A stretch of 64,000 nucleotides of DNA from Erigeron canadensis (Eukaryota; Streptophyta; Magnoliopsida; Asterales; Asteraceae), in the NCBI RefSeq assembly GCF_010389155.1, contig NC_057768.1, positions 47,099,633-47,163,632 of the forward strand, read 5' to 3'. The notes under the pieces are model-generated. The model had not been told where the DNA came from, searched no databases, and saw only the letters and a list, made by a program, of their open reading frames with translations. The translations under genes and the position numbers were made by a program. Each line of letters begins with the position of its first letter. Position 1 is the first letter of the stretch. Below, piece after piece: positions 24,440-36,370 of the stretch.

Positions 24440-25735
24440 TGCAGGTTCACGGAAGATGCGAGTGAGGGTAAATGGCATCAAGTAACTCAAGATGAAGGCT
24501 TATGAAGTTACAAGACACAAGGAGGTGATTCGGGAGCCAAACGAAGCAATACGAGAAGCAGGAGGAGCTGCCAGCGCCGCTGGAGCCCATCCCAACACCT
24601 CTGGGCAGCCCAGATTCGCAATTGACTTTGAACACTATTTAAGTCAAGTCACCCTCAAAACCTTAAGAAAGAGCCTATTCAGCAACCCTAGTCGCCCATA
24701 TTCAACCCTATGTCGACTTTGCATATTCCAAGGAGGTTGTGGAGCTTCAAACACCTTCCGATCTTCATCTTAAACCTAGATCTACTCTTTTAGTTTACTT
24801 TCAGTTGGTAAATAATGTCTTTCATCTTTTCAGACTTTGTTATTCCTGTAATAATGTCAGGCTAGTAGGCTGAATACTTGTTTGGATCGATTTGATCATG
24901 TAGACGTTTATTAAATTTACTTTACTTGTTAGATCTGTTGGAGTGTGTTTTACTTTTGTCGTAGATCCATGTTTTACTAGTTCTTCATATTAATATGGGT
25001 TCTACATCTGCATGTATTGATTTAATTCTGATGATCTGTCTATAATCATACACTAGGATTAATACATAAGGATGGAAAACACTAGTTGGTCTCTAACTAG
25101 TTGTAAAAGGTGATTCACTTGTAACTGAGGGATCCAAAACCATAGTGATTATGATGAATAGAACATGATGCTTAACAATGTTAGACGCGGTCCTTTGACT
25201 TGGAAACGAGCACTGTGGTCACCGGAGATAATTACTATCTGGTCATGGCAGAGCCGGGTAACTTAAAGATGAACTAGTAACACAAACTTTAGGTCATTAA
25301 TGCTTAAACAGTGAATCTAACGAGAATTTGTTTACAGGGTAGTGTGAGTCTAGCGACAATACTAGTTATTTAGGCAAAGTGAATCTAATGAGAATCTAAG
25401 CCATGATTAAGTTTCCAACAGTCTATCAAGTTGGTAGAATGATATTTAGTCGTACCATGAGATCGGAGATGCCAAACAAGTGATTTAATTTAATTACTAT
25501 TATTTGCTTTTTCAAACTATTTTCAGACTAAGTCTCTCGCTGAATAAGCGGTTGCGGCTTCTATGTACTTTTCAGTATTTTTAATTAGTTTAATAGGAAA
25601 TCGTGACAACCCCACAACCGCTAGAATTACACATGTTACTAAATTAGGTAAAGCAACGCGTCTCTGCGAACGAACCTGTTCTTATCACTTAACTATACTA
25701 CATTTGATCGGGTCCCCTGTCCGTTAAGGTGTGTG
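24440..25735 (+). mobile_element. LTR-like retroelement block (Athila/LARD-like)
   Basis: Contains CCAGCGCCGCTGG at about 24571-24583, a TATA-like CACTATTTAAG at about 24633, a CT-rich transcribed-looking leader, and near its end CGTCTCTGCGAACG and TTTGATCGGGTCCCC. The same order occurs on the minus strand at 465-1862. Ends and target duplication were not found. Assignment to a gypsy-type LTR is inference. Confidence 0.4.
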
Positions 25736-26279
25736 TGTTTTTGAGATAATAACTTGTACAACATTTTTATAAATTTAAACACTAAAACAAAAACAATCAT
25801 CACACATAAACTATATATATAGATTTCAGATATATATAAATTTTTATATATAAAAATATTTTTTTGCAAGTGATTTGAGATACATATTATGTGATTTGAG
25901 AAGAACATGAAGAAAAAAGTGGAGTGTTTAGGGGATGAAAAATTATTTATATAATATGAAACATGATAGAGAAATGGCTAGGTGCAAGGTAAAGTTCGAA
26001 AATAACTTCACGTCGTGAGCATGTGAGGGCTCTAACGGAGAGAGAGGTAACGTTTGCTAGTCAAAAGAGCAAGTGGAGTAGTAAACGACAACTATAGGGG
26101 CACATAATGATACAAAAAAAAAGCATAGGGTGCAAACTGACCATAAGGGCACCTAGTGAAATTAACTCTAAAAAAATGTTAGGAGTGGCTCTAAAGAGAT
26201 TTTTGATGCAATCATGATCTGACTTGGAAGACAAGCTAAAAATCATTATATCTTTTAACTATTTTATTTATATTTGGGA
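25736..26279. other. Intergenic, no gene seen
   Basis: AT-rich. No gene recognised. Confidence 0.4.
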
Positions 26280-27290
26280 TTGATTTGATTTGTGTTTATC
26301 ATTAGGTAAATTTCTTGTTGGAGTCAAGTCACTTATACATTACAAGAAAGATTTGAAGATGACAAACAACTCAAGAAATACTTAAGTCCTTGGTTTTGGA
26401 GCTGAGTCAGTTTGGATAGTTCCAAGCTGAGTCAGCCTAAACATCTTCACTGAAAGATGGTATCTCTCAAGTTGCATCAAAGAAGAACAAAGCACTTGGT
26501 CTGAATCAAAGATGAAGAACAAGGATAAAAGACCAAGCTGGTGGGTGGAAATCAGCTTGGATCTTACAGTCAGCTTGAAAGGTACATTATCAGCCTGGAG
26601 TCTTGCAAGTACTCCAGAGTTGTTGCAACTTTGTATATATCATCAATCAACTGGATAAGCATTAGAAAGGGCATTCTAGAAGTGTCAGTTGTTGATTGTA
26701 AACATTCTATGAGGTGCTCATTTAGTTGTTGCTGCACGATTAACCTTGGTGAACAAGTAGGGAACAAAAAGGACAACGTCACTATCACTCGGTACTGATC
26801 AAGCAGAAGCCATTAGATTAAGATGCGTGGAAACAAATGGATGGCATCCAAGGCAGTGTTGATGCCTATATAAACCAACCTTTGTGTCTTAAGAATGTGT
26901 GCATCCTTTATATTAACTCTCACAACGATTAAAGCTTATCAGCTTGGATCCGTGTTGTACTCAGCTTAGGCTAATAGAGTTAATGAACAAAGTTGTAACT
27001 TGCTATGTAGGCAAGTAGTTAGATTTGTAGGCAAATCTGTTTTACAACTACTTGTAATTCTTTTTATTCATCAATAAAAGAATTAGTTGAAAATCATCTT
27101 ACACTTTGTTCTTGGACTGCACTTTACATTACTGTCTTTTTATTTCTTTACTGTTTAATTAATATGATTATCTCAAGCTGAATATGGACAAACACCTTAA
27201 GATAATTTACATTTCGCATTAAAAAGTTTTTTCCAAGCTGATTAAGTTAAAAGTTGTATTAACCCCCCCCCCCCCCTCTCTACAACTCTT
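26280..27290 (+). mobile_element. Sirevirus-like copia LTR fragment
   Basis: The block repeats CAAGCTGA/TCAGCTTGG words throughout, has a TATA-like CCTATATAAACC at about 26871, a leader, and ends in a C-run (27261-27275) followed by CTCTCTACAACTCTTTCA. This layout is seen in LTRs of plant Sirevirus copia elements. No internal region follows, and boundaries are approximate. Confidence 0.45.
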
Positions 27291-27770
27291 TCAGACATCT
27301 TAAACCATCTTGTTATCTCATTGGGACTGATGCTATATCCCTCATGCGATACGCAGAACCTTTCGCCCACAACATCGATAGAATGCACAACGACATGAAG
27401 GGATATCAGACATCTGTACAAGATAAAAAGGAAAAGAGCTAATCACCCATAAATAAAGGGATCCAGTTCCGTCTTTAAAAAAGAGATAACTAAGAAAATG
27501 GTTGACGGAAACCGGAGGCCTAGGAAACCCTAGGGAAAAAGTCCATAAGGCGCCAAACCATTTCCCGCGCTAATAATCTTTCCCTATAAATAAGAAATCA
27601 AGAGACCTCCAAGGGGGCATGACATCATACGATAACACATAGAACATCTTCATCTTGTTCGATTGGCATAATTTGGGGAATCGTCAGCGAACAACCTCAA
27701 AATACCCATCACCTCGTTTTTATCCTAGGTCCGATTCAGCGTACAAACAGGGACCTATCATTTTCATCCA
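27291..27770 (+). mobile_element. Second LTR-like fragment
   Basis: Has a TATA-like CCCTATAAATAAG at about 27582, followed by a leader-like stretch and GGTCCGATTCAGCGTAC near 27730. It looks like a retrotransposon LTR, probably gypsy type, without definable ends. Confidence 0.3.
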
Positions 27771-28542
27771 AGTTTCATGCCTAACTTTTAGTTAGGAGCT
27801 TCTATATAAACGGTTTTAAGTATTCTAGTTTAATAAGTTTTTATTGATTGAATATTAGAAATAAACCATGAAGGTTTTATTAGTCTTTGATTAATCCATT
27901 GTTCTTTTGTCATTTGAATGCGTATGAAACTACATCAATTATGTAGAAATAATATGTTTGTCGTGAGCTAGCCCCTCTAACATTTCCTAACTCCGTCTCT
28001 GTTGAAATAGGTTGGTACTTGGTAACACATAATTAATAGAAAGTTTGTTACATATGTAATTATAACTTGATCTTCGACAAACTTTGTAGCTCCTGAAAAT
28101 ACAAACCAGTGTCAACGTTTAGTATTAGTGGGCAACGGCTCGTCGGACGGGTCGTAAACGACGAGATGGTGATGCGGTGTGAGTATATGCTCCTAGAGGA
28201 GTAATTAAAATACAGCCAATGAATAATGAAATATGTAGCTTAAGAAACAATCATATTACTGATTTACTGGTGTGGTGGTGTATATGCTCCTAATAGTGTA
28301 GTAATTAACAAACAGCCAATATGATTTAATACCCTTCAATATCACGCTTCACGCCTATCTCGTGTGGTGCTATTTTATTACTACTCCGTAAGTTATTAGG
28401 ATAGAAATAGGAATAGTATACAAAGTATTATGCTTAAGATCTTGTCTCTTTAGTTTGCTGTAGAACTACTATAGAATACACCAAATAAGTCAATAACAGT
28501 AATAGCAAATATGTATGTAGCGTTAAAAGCAAATACGAGTGA
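27771..28542. other. Upstream region of MYC2
   Basis: No gene seen. The first part is probably retroelement-derived; the part nearest MYC2 is its promoter. Confidence 0.4.
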
Positions 28543-28549
28543 TATAAAA
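28543..28549 (+). promoter_or_regulatory. Candidate TATA box and G-box variants of MYC2
   Basis: TATAAAA lies 230 nt upstream of the MYC2 start. AACGTG follows at about 28552 and CACGTT occurs at about 28708; these are G-box variants of the type bound by MYC proteins, so self-regulation is possible but unproven. Confidence 0.4.
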
Positions 28550-28779
28550 CAAACGTGTTGCATAAAATCGGACCCTTGTTTGTTTTATCAATTCGTGGAA
28601 ACCACAGATCACACGCACTGCTTTAACCTACTCTGACCCACACCCAAAATACAAATACACCCTCCAATCCAATCCTCAATATCAACATCTACTCCACTCG
28701 TTTCTACCACGTTTCTCACACATAAACACACACACTTGCCATTCCCATCTCCGACCAAATCCAACTTTCACACCCACCT

Positions 28780-30693
28780 ATGACTGATTACCGATTACCG
28801 ACCATGAATCACTGGAATCCCGACGACAACAACAACTCCTCAATGTTGGACGCCTTCGTCAGTTCCGACATGACATCAATCTGGTCCAACACACAAACAA
28901 CCACCACAACAACTACACTGCCTCATACTTCTTCATCCGCTTCTACATCAGCCAACGTCGCGATGTTTAATCACGACACGTTGCAACAACGTCTCCAAGG
29001 GTTGATTGACAACGCGCGTGAGTCATGGACTTATGCCATCTTTTGGCAATCCTCTGTTGTAGATTACTCCGGCCCCCCAGTTTTAGGTTGGGGGGACGGA
29101 TACTACAAAGGGGAGGTTAATAAACCCCCCAAATCCACTCTTTCTCAAACTTCTTTGGCTGAACAACAGTATCGAAAAAAAGTTCTTAGGGAACTTAATT
29201 CCATGATTTCCGGGACACAAGTCCCGGAAAACGATTCGGTTGACGAAGAAGTCACTGATACCGAGTGGTTCTTTTTGATATCCATGACCCAGTCGTTTGT
29301 CAATGGTAACGGACTTCCGGGTCAAGCGGCGTTTGGAAACCAACCGGTCTGGGTTGCGGGTCGTGATCGGCTGATGACGTCACACTGTGAGCGTGCGCGA
29401 CAAGGTTATGGGTTTGGGTTACAGACTATTGTTTGTATTCCCAGCTCAGATGGTGTGATTGAGCTGGGTTCTACTGATTTGATTCTTCATAGTTCCGATG
29501 TGATGCGAAAAGTTAGGGTCTCTTTTAATTTTAATGACGGCGTGGGACGTGATAATACGATGCAGATCCCCGTTGCTGACAACAATAATGATGATATTAA
29601 TGAAGATGACCCTTCATCTATTTGGCTGACCGATCCAGTAGCTTCGTCTACCGTAACGGCTTCAGTTGATGTGATGGGATCCCAAATTATCCCATCCTCG
29701 AAGCCTCTTCAAAACCCGAACCCGAACCCTAATTCTCATGGATTATTCGGGTCTAGGGAGTTGAATTTTTCGGGTGGGAGAAATGGGAATTCGACTAACA
29801 CCAAACCCGAATCGGGTAAAATATTGAGTTTTGGCGAGAAAATGACTGCAGGCGGTATGTTTTCGGGCCAATCTCATTTCGGAAATGAAGAGAATAACAG
29901 CAACAAGAAGAAAAAGAGATCTCCTACTTCGTGTGGGAGTAATGAAGACGGGATGCTCTCTTTTGTCTCTGGCGTGATTCCGTCTTCGAGTACTGTGAAA
30001 TCAGGTGGCGGCGGAGGATCGGATCACTCGGATCTTGATGCGTCTGTGATTCGAGAAGTGGAAAGTTCTAGAATGGTGGAACCGGAGAAAAAGCCTAGAA
30101 AGCGAGGGCGAAAGCCTGCTAATGGAAGAGAAGAACCATTGAATCATGTGGAAGCAGAGAGACAAAGGAGAGAAAAGTTGAACCAACGGTTTTATGCTCT
30201 TCGTGCTGTCGTCCCAAACGTCTCGAAGATGGACAAGGCGTCGCTCCTTGGCGACGCCATCTTGTACATCAATGAGCTCAAGATGAAAGTTGAGACCACA
30301 CACAGCGACAAAGAAGAGCTAAGAAACCAAGTCGATGTGTTGAAGAAAGAATTGTTAAGCAAGGATTCGAAGCAATCGTCGTCCTCAGCCATTTCGCTAC
30401 CAGAAGATATGAAAATGTCTACCAACAGACGCATACAAGTGGCGGATTTGGAAGTCGATGTGAAGGTCATTGGTTGGGATGCCATGCTTAGGATACAAAG
30501 TAACAAGAAAAACCACCCCGCTGCAAGGCTAATGGTGGCATTGAAAGACCTCGATTTGGAAGTTAACCACTCGAGTGTGTCGGTTGTGAACGAGTTGATG
30601 ATCCAACAAGCCACTGTGAAAATGGGCGGACGATTGTACACTCAAGATCAGCTCCGGATAGCCTTAACCAACAGATTTTCGGATCCGTTATGA
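28780..30693 (+). CDS. MYC2: MYC2-like bHLH transcription factor
   Basis: A single uninterrupted frame of 637 residues, the usual length and intronless structure of the MYC2/3/4 family. These nuclear factors bind G-boxes and drive jasmonate-responsive genes; JAZ repressors bind them. Seen in order: an N-terminal [10 protein letters not shown] start typical of the family; the JAZ-interacting and bHLH-MYC_N region (about 66-250) with [20 protein letters not shown] and [11 protein letters not shown]; an acidic activation segment [20 protein letters not shown] (154-173); variable Ser/Asn-rich linker (255-430); a basic [10 protein letters not shown] nuclear signal (437-446); the bHLH (about 453-503) with DNA contacts H456, E460 and R464 in [10 protein letters not shown]; and a C-terminal ACT-like dimerisation region (about 553-635). 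All expected motifs are intact, so the gene looks functional. It could be the MYC4-type paralogue instead of MYC2; the family is certain. Confidence 0.95.
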   Translation: MTDYRLPTMNHWNPDDNNNSSMLDAFVSSDMTSIWSNTQTTTTTTTLPHTSSSASTSANVAMFNHDTLQQRLQGLIDNARESWTYAIFWQSSVVDYSGPPVLGWGDGYYKGEVNKPPKSTLSQTSLAEQQYRKKVLRELNSMISGTQVPENDSVDEEVTDTEWFFLISMTQSFVNGNGLPGQAAFGNQPVWVAGRDRLMTSHCERARQGYGFGLQTIVCIPSSDGVIELGSTDLILHSSDVMRKVRVSFNFNDGVGRDNTMQIPVADNNNDDINEDDPSSIWLTDPVASSTVTASVDVMGSQIIPSSKPLQNPNPNPNSHGLFGSRELNFSGGRNGNSTNTKPESGKILSFGEKMTAGGMFSGQSHFGNEENNSNKKKKRSPTSCGSNEDGMLSFVSGVIPSSSTVKSGGGGGSDHSDLDASVIREVESSRMVEPEKKPRKRGRKPANGREEPLNHVEAERQRREKLNQRFYALRAVVPNVSKMDKASLLGDAILYINELKMKVETTHSDKEELRNQVDVLKKELLSKDSKQSSSSAISLPEDMKMSTNRRIQVADLEVDVKVIGWDAMLRIQSNKKNHPAARLMVALKDLDLEVNHSSVSVVNELMIQQATVKMGGRLYTQDQLRIALTNRFSDPL

Positions 30694-31437
30694 GGTTAAG
30701 GCTGTCAGTCAGTGAAGCTGTAGCTAGTTTTTTTTTTTTACCCAAGCTACTTTAAGCAAGTTTTAATGTAACATAGTAGTGTATACTTGAGTTAAATCTT
30801 ATGTACGTTTAGTAATAAGTGATCTCTATGTAAAAATATTACTATGTTTATAAAGTGAGAGCTATAATTAGATTGCTCTGTATGTCAATTTGAAAATGAA
30901 ACGTTAGTTTTATGAACGCATTTGTAACTGAATATACTAGCTAACATTTCATTCTTGTATTTGGTCTCCTGGATGAAGTAACAAGTAAATGTTGCTTTGG
31001 CCAAAGGCATATTCCTTAGATGAATAGTTAAATTTATGAACACAGACCATGTTTCACCAATAAGGATGAGGAACATGATGTTTAAGGATTGACTATCACA
31101 TGAACATACCATGTTTTATGGGTGAAGGAAAAACACTTATAAGGCATGTTAACATGGATGCCAACTAATTCACATTAGGTTTAATCTTTCATTGCTAATC
31201 TAAATTGCCAAAACATTAGGAAGAACAGTTAAAGAGTTATTTCATATATATAATAATTGAATGATTAGCTATGTATTATTAGAGTAAATTATCTGGATTT
31301 TAGCATATGATCCTTTATTAATTAACATTTTATATACAAAAGATATTGCATATATTGTTGATGTAAAATAAATCACTAAAATAAAGTTTGATACCTTTAA
31401 CCTATCTTTTTTTTTTTCGAACAACACCTTTAACTAT
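30694..31437. other. MYC2 3' UTR and intergenic
   Basis: The first 150-200 nt are T-rich and likely the 3' UTR of MYC2. Nothing else is recognised. Confidence 0.4.
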
Positions 31438-31844
31438 CACTACAAATTATATTGCATTTGTTCACACTTTTAGGCTAGTGTGAACAAATTAAAAATTTTG
31501 TCACACTTTTTAGTGTGTATAAATATATTGAAAAAAAAGTGTGTGAAAATTTCTCCACACTTAAAAGTGTGTACAAATAAAAGTTCACACTTTTAGTGTG
31601 AACTTTCATAATTAATTTGTCACACCTCATTTGTCCACGGTAACTCAAAAAGTTACCGTAAACAAATAAGGTGTGACAAAACTATTATGAAATGTGAACT
31701 TTTATTTCCACACACTTTTTAGTGTGTAGAAATGTCCATATACTTTTAACTCAATATATTTCTACACACTAAAAAGTGTGACAAAATTTTTAATTTGTTA
31801 ACACTAGTCTAAAAGTGTAAATAAATGCAATATTGTTTGTAGTA
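31438..31844. mobile_element. CACTA-type foldback MITE, 407 bp
   Basis: Ends CACTACAAA and TTTGTAGTA are inverted and flanked by TAT at 31435-31437 and 31845-31847, the 3-bp duplication of CACTA elements. The two halves are inverted over nearly their full length, with nested small palindromes such as CACACTTTTTAGTGTG. A transcript would form a hairpin of about 200 bp. Confidence 0.85.
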
Positions 31845-31847
31845 TAT

Positions 31848-32229
31848 CCATCTATGAAAAATATCCTCCGTCCACTTTCAAGTAAAATATCATATAGGAT
31901 GACGAGTTGTTCTAGATTAGATGAATCCACATCACACAAAATAAATAAATAAATATACTAGTTAATTATAATAATTGTGGGGAAGCACATTGAAATAAAC
32001 GTGCAACACGTCAGTCATAAAAAATAATGATAGGAGGGCCACAGACACATGCGAAATAAAAATGTCGCTACCAAAACGAAGAAGCACGTTGGAATTTTGG
32101 GCTCAATGATAAAATAAAAGCGGTTGGAGTTTTATCTGTATCATTAGAAGCGAGGTCGACAACCAAGATTACTTTCAACCATATCTTTTTATATATTAAA
32201 AGGTAAATGGATAAAAACCCTCTGATTTA
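31848..32229. other. Intergenic, no gene seen
   Basis: AT-rich. Nothing recognised. Confidence 0.4.
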
Positions 32230-32402
32230 ATGTATGGTTTTAGTGCCCAAAGCGCACACCGCATAAAATTTATATCTGGTAAGTCACCATTCTCACACAT
32301 AGGATCACAAGATATAGTTTTACCACTTGCTTTGGATAAGTTTTGAACCTGTAACCTCTAGCCTTCATCAATGAGCTCATGTGGTCACATGATAACGATA
32401 CC
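32230..32402 (-). mobile_element. SINE-like element
   Basis: On the minus strand it has a tRNA-like head (CATGAGCTCATTGATGAAGG, then AGGTTACAGGTTCAAAAC as a B-box-like segment) followed by CAAGTGGTAAAACTATAT and CGGTGTGCGCTTTGGGCAC. This arrangement is common in plant SINEs. Ends are approximate. Confidence 0.45.
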
Positions 32403-32412
32403 ATTTTTTTTT

Positions 32413-34463
32413 AGCTAATTGGTTTTAAAGGTCCTGAATTTGTCACTTTTTCTTATTTGAGGGCTCAACGTAAAATTTCATATAACGTGGGATATATCGT
32501 GACATTTCTCATATAATATAGAGACCAAAAACCACTATCTGGTATTTGAAGTCTACGTGTCCTAGTTTTATGTGTGTTTTTACCAAGTTTGACTAACACG
32601 TTAGCAGAATTGGTGTTGACCATTTTACTGTAGCCATAAAATACATATTAACCTGTATGTATATATATATATACTAGTGTTCAGGCCCGTCCAATGGACG
32701 GGTAGTCTCAAAATATCTTAATCAAAGTTAAAAAATTGTAACTCAAATATATTAAATAGATATACCGAAATCAACTTGGAAATTTGTTAGCTGCTTAGTC
32801 ACTCCATCGGTCAAAATACTCCAAAAATTATCTGCCCAAAGAAGATACATACGAAAGTTAACTCCATATAAATATTAATTATAGTTTACCTCTTTTTTTT
32901 CGACTTTAGTTAAATAAAAAATTTATAGCTTCTTATATTCGAAAAGTGTAACCTATAATTAATTATTTTTAAATTGAGGTAAAGTGTAAATTGGTGATGG
33001 AAAATCAAAAAGTGTAAATTAATTATTTTAAATTGGGTTAAAGTGTAAATTGGTGATGAGAAACCAAAAAGTGTAAATTAATTGTTTTAGATTGGGGTTA
33101 AAGTGTAAATTGGTGATGGAAAACCAAAAAGTGTAAATTAATTTAGATAAATATTTAAAAAAATAGAGGATTAATAAGGATGGAGGATTAGACTAAAAGA
33201 TGTGGGTTAAGAGTGCCAAGTGTACCCCCAACCCCCTCTTTTAGTTATATTATAGATATCCACCGTCATCATCAATCATCAAAAATAAATCTGGAAACAA
33301 ACTAATCGAAATCATCATCACGATCATCTAATAACACTACAAACTAATCTAAAATCATCATAACCGTCCTAACTTTTCTTTCTGGTGTCCTAGCGATCGT
33401 CATCGTCATCGTCATCACCATCATAATCTGTTGCAAAGTATCATCGATTCGCCCATAAACCTTCCATCTTAATCAGATTCATGGCCACCATCAAGTTACT
33501 TTATTTTTTTAGGGTTTTTACAGAGAAATGTCAACATCAACGATTCCATCACTAATCACTAAATCTGAAAAAGAAACAAAGAAGAAAAGAAAAGAAAGCT
33601 ACACGAAGCTGCTGCCATAGTCCAAGAAATCCCATTTGTCCCGGACCACCCCTGCACCTTCCACCAGCATCGCTGTTCTTCCGGCTGCCACCACCACCAC
33701 TAAAGAATCGCTCCATTATCGTGGTCATATTTTATCTCGCCACTGCCGATGGTGCCGACTTCTTTCTCGATAAAAGTAAACCTAATTTGTCTGTGTAATT
33801 GATGTACATATACATAATATGTATATACATATACCATATCTTCAGTTTGTATCATGGTAGTTGTCTTCCATTGCATTTGATTTTTAGATCTTGAATTTTT
33901 GGTTCTTGGTTTCAAATTTAAAAAACAAAAAGAGATGAACATGAACGGGATCTTGCATTTCATTAAATCATCAAGTAATATTTTACTGATTTGCTGAGAT
34001 TTCAGATTTTGTTTCAAGTGAAAAATTAGGGCAGAAATCAGAAATAACTAGGATTAAGCTGCAGTAAACTTCTGGTAGTTGTGATAGTGTGGTCGGAATT
34101 TGTTAGATAATGGGCTAGTCCATTTTTTATTGTTACGGACCAATTTATGGTTTAGGAAATCAATGAGGCGTAAGAAAATATGTTCTCATGATTTAAATTA
34201 GAACTTTTTTGATTTTGAAGATAGGATTTCATCATCTGGGTTGTATGATCAAGTTATAAGGGAAAAGACTTGTCAAGGTGGATGCCTGGTGGTCAGCCAC
34301 ATGTACAAAACCAGCCTACGTGTGACAATACAACCATCCAGTATTTTTAGATCCTCGGATAGACAGTGTATTTCACGATATATCCCACGTTATATGAAAT
34401 TTTACGTTGAGTCCTTAAATAAGAAAAAGTGATAAGTTCAGGACCTTTACAACTAATTAGCCC
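32413..34463. mobile_element. MULE-like element with about 130-bp TIRs
   Basis: The left arm from 32413 (AGCTAATTGGTTTTAAAGG, TCACTTTTTCTTATTTGAGG, AACGTAAAATTTCATATAAC) is repeated inverted up to 34463. Both sides are flanked by T-runs (32404-32412 and 34464-34471), which may be the duplicated target. The interior has a 60-bp tandem array and a GC-richer stretch at about 33600-33730 that may be captured sequence, but I cannot identify it. Confidence 0.7.
32945..33144. repeat. 60-bp tandem repeat
   Basis: AAAGTGTAAATTGGTGATGG recurs at 32980, 33040 and 33100, giving about 3.3 copies of a 60-bp unit inside the MULE-like element. Confidence 0.9.
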
Positions 34464-34480
34464 TTTTTTTTCACACCTAA

Positions 34481-35120
34481 GGGGGGAGGGAGTGGTCACC
34501 CTTCTTCCTCCAACACTAACCAATCAAAACTTTCCACCTCAATCTTCCCCAATCTTCCCCCATCTTCACCAAATTACTGGCGCCACTTTCCCCAATTTTC
34601 TCCCAATCTCCAACTCATCATTTCGTTTTCATTTATTTTTAGTAACATTTCATTTCTTTTTCATCTATTTTTAATACCTTATCATTTCTTTTTCATTACA
34701 ACATACTTAACAAAATAAATAAAAAAAAATTACATTTAAAGAGCTGAAAAAGAACACTTTCAAAAATACAGATAAAAATGAAATTTCGTATGTATTATAA
34801 TATATTAAAAAAAAATACAAGATCTAGTCTTCTTCTTCATAGCCATTCGACCTGCATCTTTTACAAATAAAATTTCCTTCATATATTTTTTTTTCTTTTT
34901 GTTAAAAAAATCTTCATCGCTCGAAAAAAGGACCATCGGTGGGGACCCAATTGCTTTTGTTCAGCCAATCGACAAGCTTCTCTCTTCTCTCTCCTTTTTT
35001 CCCGAATCTGTGAAGCACCCCGCAAAACCAATTCTCTCTCCAGCGGTAAACCCACGACGGCGGTGTTGCCGCGCGGCGCCGCTACCAGTAAAACCTTTCC
35101 CCGCTTCCACTCCCTCCCCC
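34481..35120. mobile_element. Harbinger-type MITE, 640 bp
   Basis: GGGGGAGGGAGTGG at the left is inverted as CCACTCCCTCCCCC at the right (14 of 14). TAA flanks both sides (34478-34480 and 35121-35123), the PIF/Harbinger target. There is no transposase. It lies 17 bp from the end of the neighbouring MULE-like element. Confidence 0.85.
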
Positions 35121-35229
35121 TAAGCTTAGATTATATTCAATTTCCCCTTATACAAACTCATGTCTTAAGTTCTAAAAACATTTTGCTCATATTAGATCAA
35201 ATCCAAGACATCTAAATATAATTTTTTAA

Positions 35230-36370
35230 TTAAATAATTAATGTTGTCATTTCAACTTTTTTTCTACCACCTTCGTTACTCTTTTTTTTTATTGATAAGG
35301 TTTACCCACAAACTTTTTTTTTTTGTACACGGTGGACCCATAGTTGACCGGTTTACCGGTTATAGTCGGTTAATGAAACTGACATTGATTTACAATGACA
35401 GATTGTATATTACATTGATTTAATCTTTGGCCATTGAACTTTTTAAATGGATGTATATTAGCAACAAACTCTTAAAATATATACATGGTTGATCCAAATC
35501 TTCAAAACTGGTTCTTTCTCATACTCAAATCTTCAAAACTGCTTCTATCTCTAAAAAGAAAACCCATAAATTTTAGCAAATAAAACAAAAGATTTTTCTA
35601 AAGAAAATTTCAACAATTATATACATGTTATAGTAGAAAACGTTTGATTCAGAAATTTGTTCAATTTGGCTGACAATCTGGTAGATAATCAGAAAATTGT
35701 TAAACGAATAGTTGACTAATTTGACATTTACATTATCAATTTCAAACTCACATTCCTAAGTCAGATAAAAAATATCTTATACACTCACCTTTGTTAGCCT
35801 GCAAGAATTCAAACATCTCGCCGGAAAACTCGAAATTGACATTTTCTATCTCGTTTCTTCGAATTGAAACTCGAAATTTGTACCAAAACACTCAAAATTA
35901 AAATCCGCACAAACCCTAACCAACAGAAATACAAATACAATTTTCCGGTGACTGAGCGGTTAGTGGTTGGATTTTTTTATTAAAATTTATGGGTTTTTTT
36001 TTAGAGAGAAACAATTTTGAAGATTTGAGTATGAGAGAGAACCAACTTTGAATATTTGGGTCAACCATGTACAAATTTTAAGAGTTTTTTGGTAATACAC
36101 ATCAATAAAAAAAAAGTTCAATGGGAAACCATGTACAAAATGAAAAGTGCATTAGTCATTCAGTAATTAAACCTGTCGTTGTAAATCCATGTCAGCTTCA
36201 TTAAATGTCCAAGTGGTTGCCAGTCATTAAAAATAGTGATTACCGGTAATATGGGTCAACTGTGTACAAAAAAAAAGTTTGTGGGTAAACCTCATCAATA
36301 AAAAACTATAATGGGCAACCGTGTACAAATGGAAAAGTATGTTGGTACTTTCGTAATTAATCTTTAAATA
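35230..36370. mobile_element. Foldback element with about 350-bp arms
   Basis: Sequence at about 35285-35590 is repeated inverted at about 35985-36320, including GGTTTACCCACAAACTTTTT, CATTGAACTTTTT, AAACTCTTAAAAT, CTCATACTCAAATCTTCAAA and ACCCATAAATTTTA. The non-repeated core is about 390 bp. No transposase; ends and target duplication are not resolved. Confidence 0.75.
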
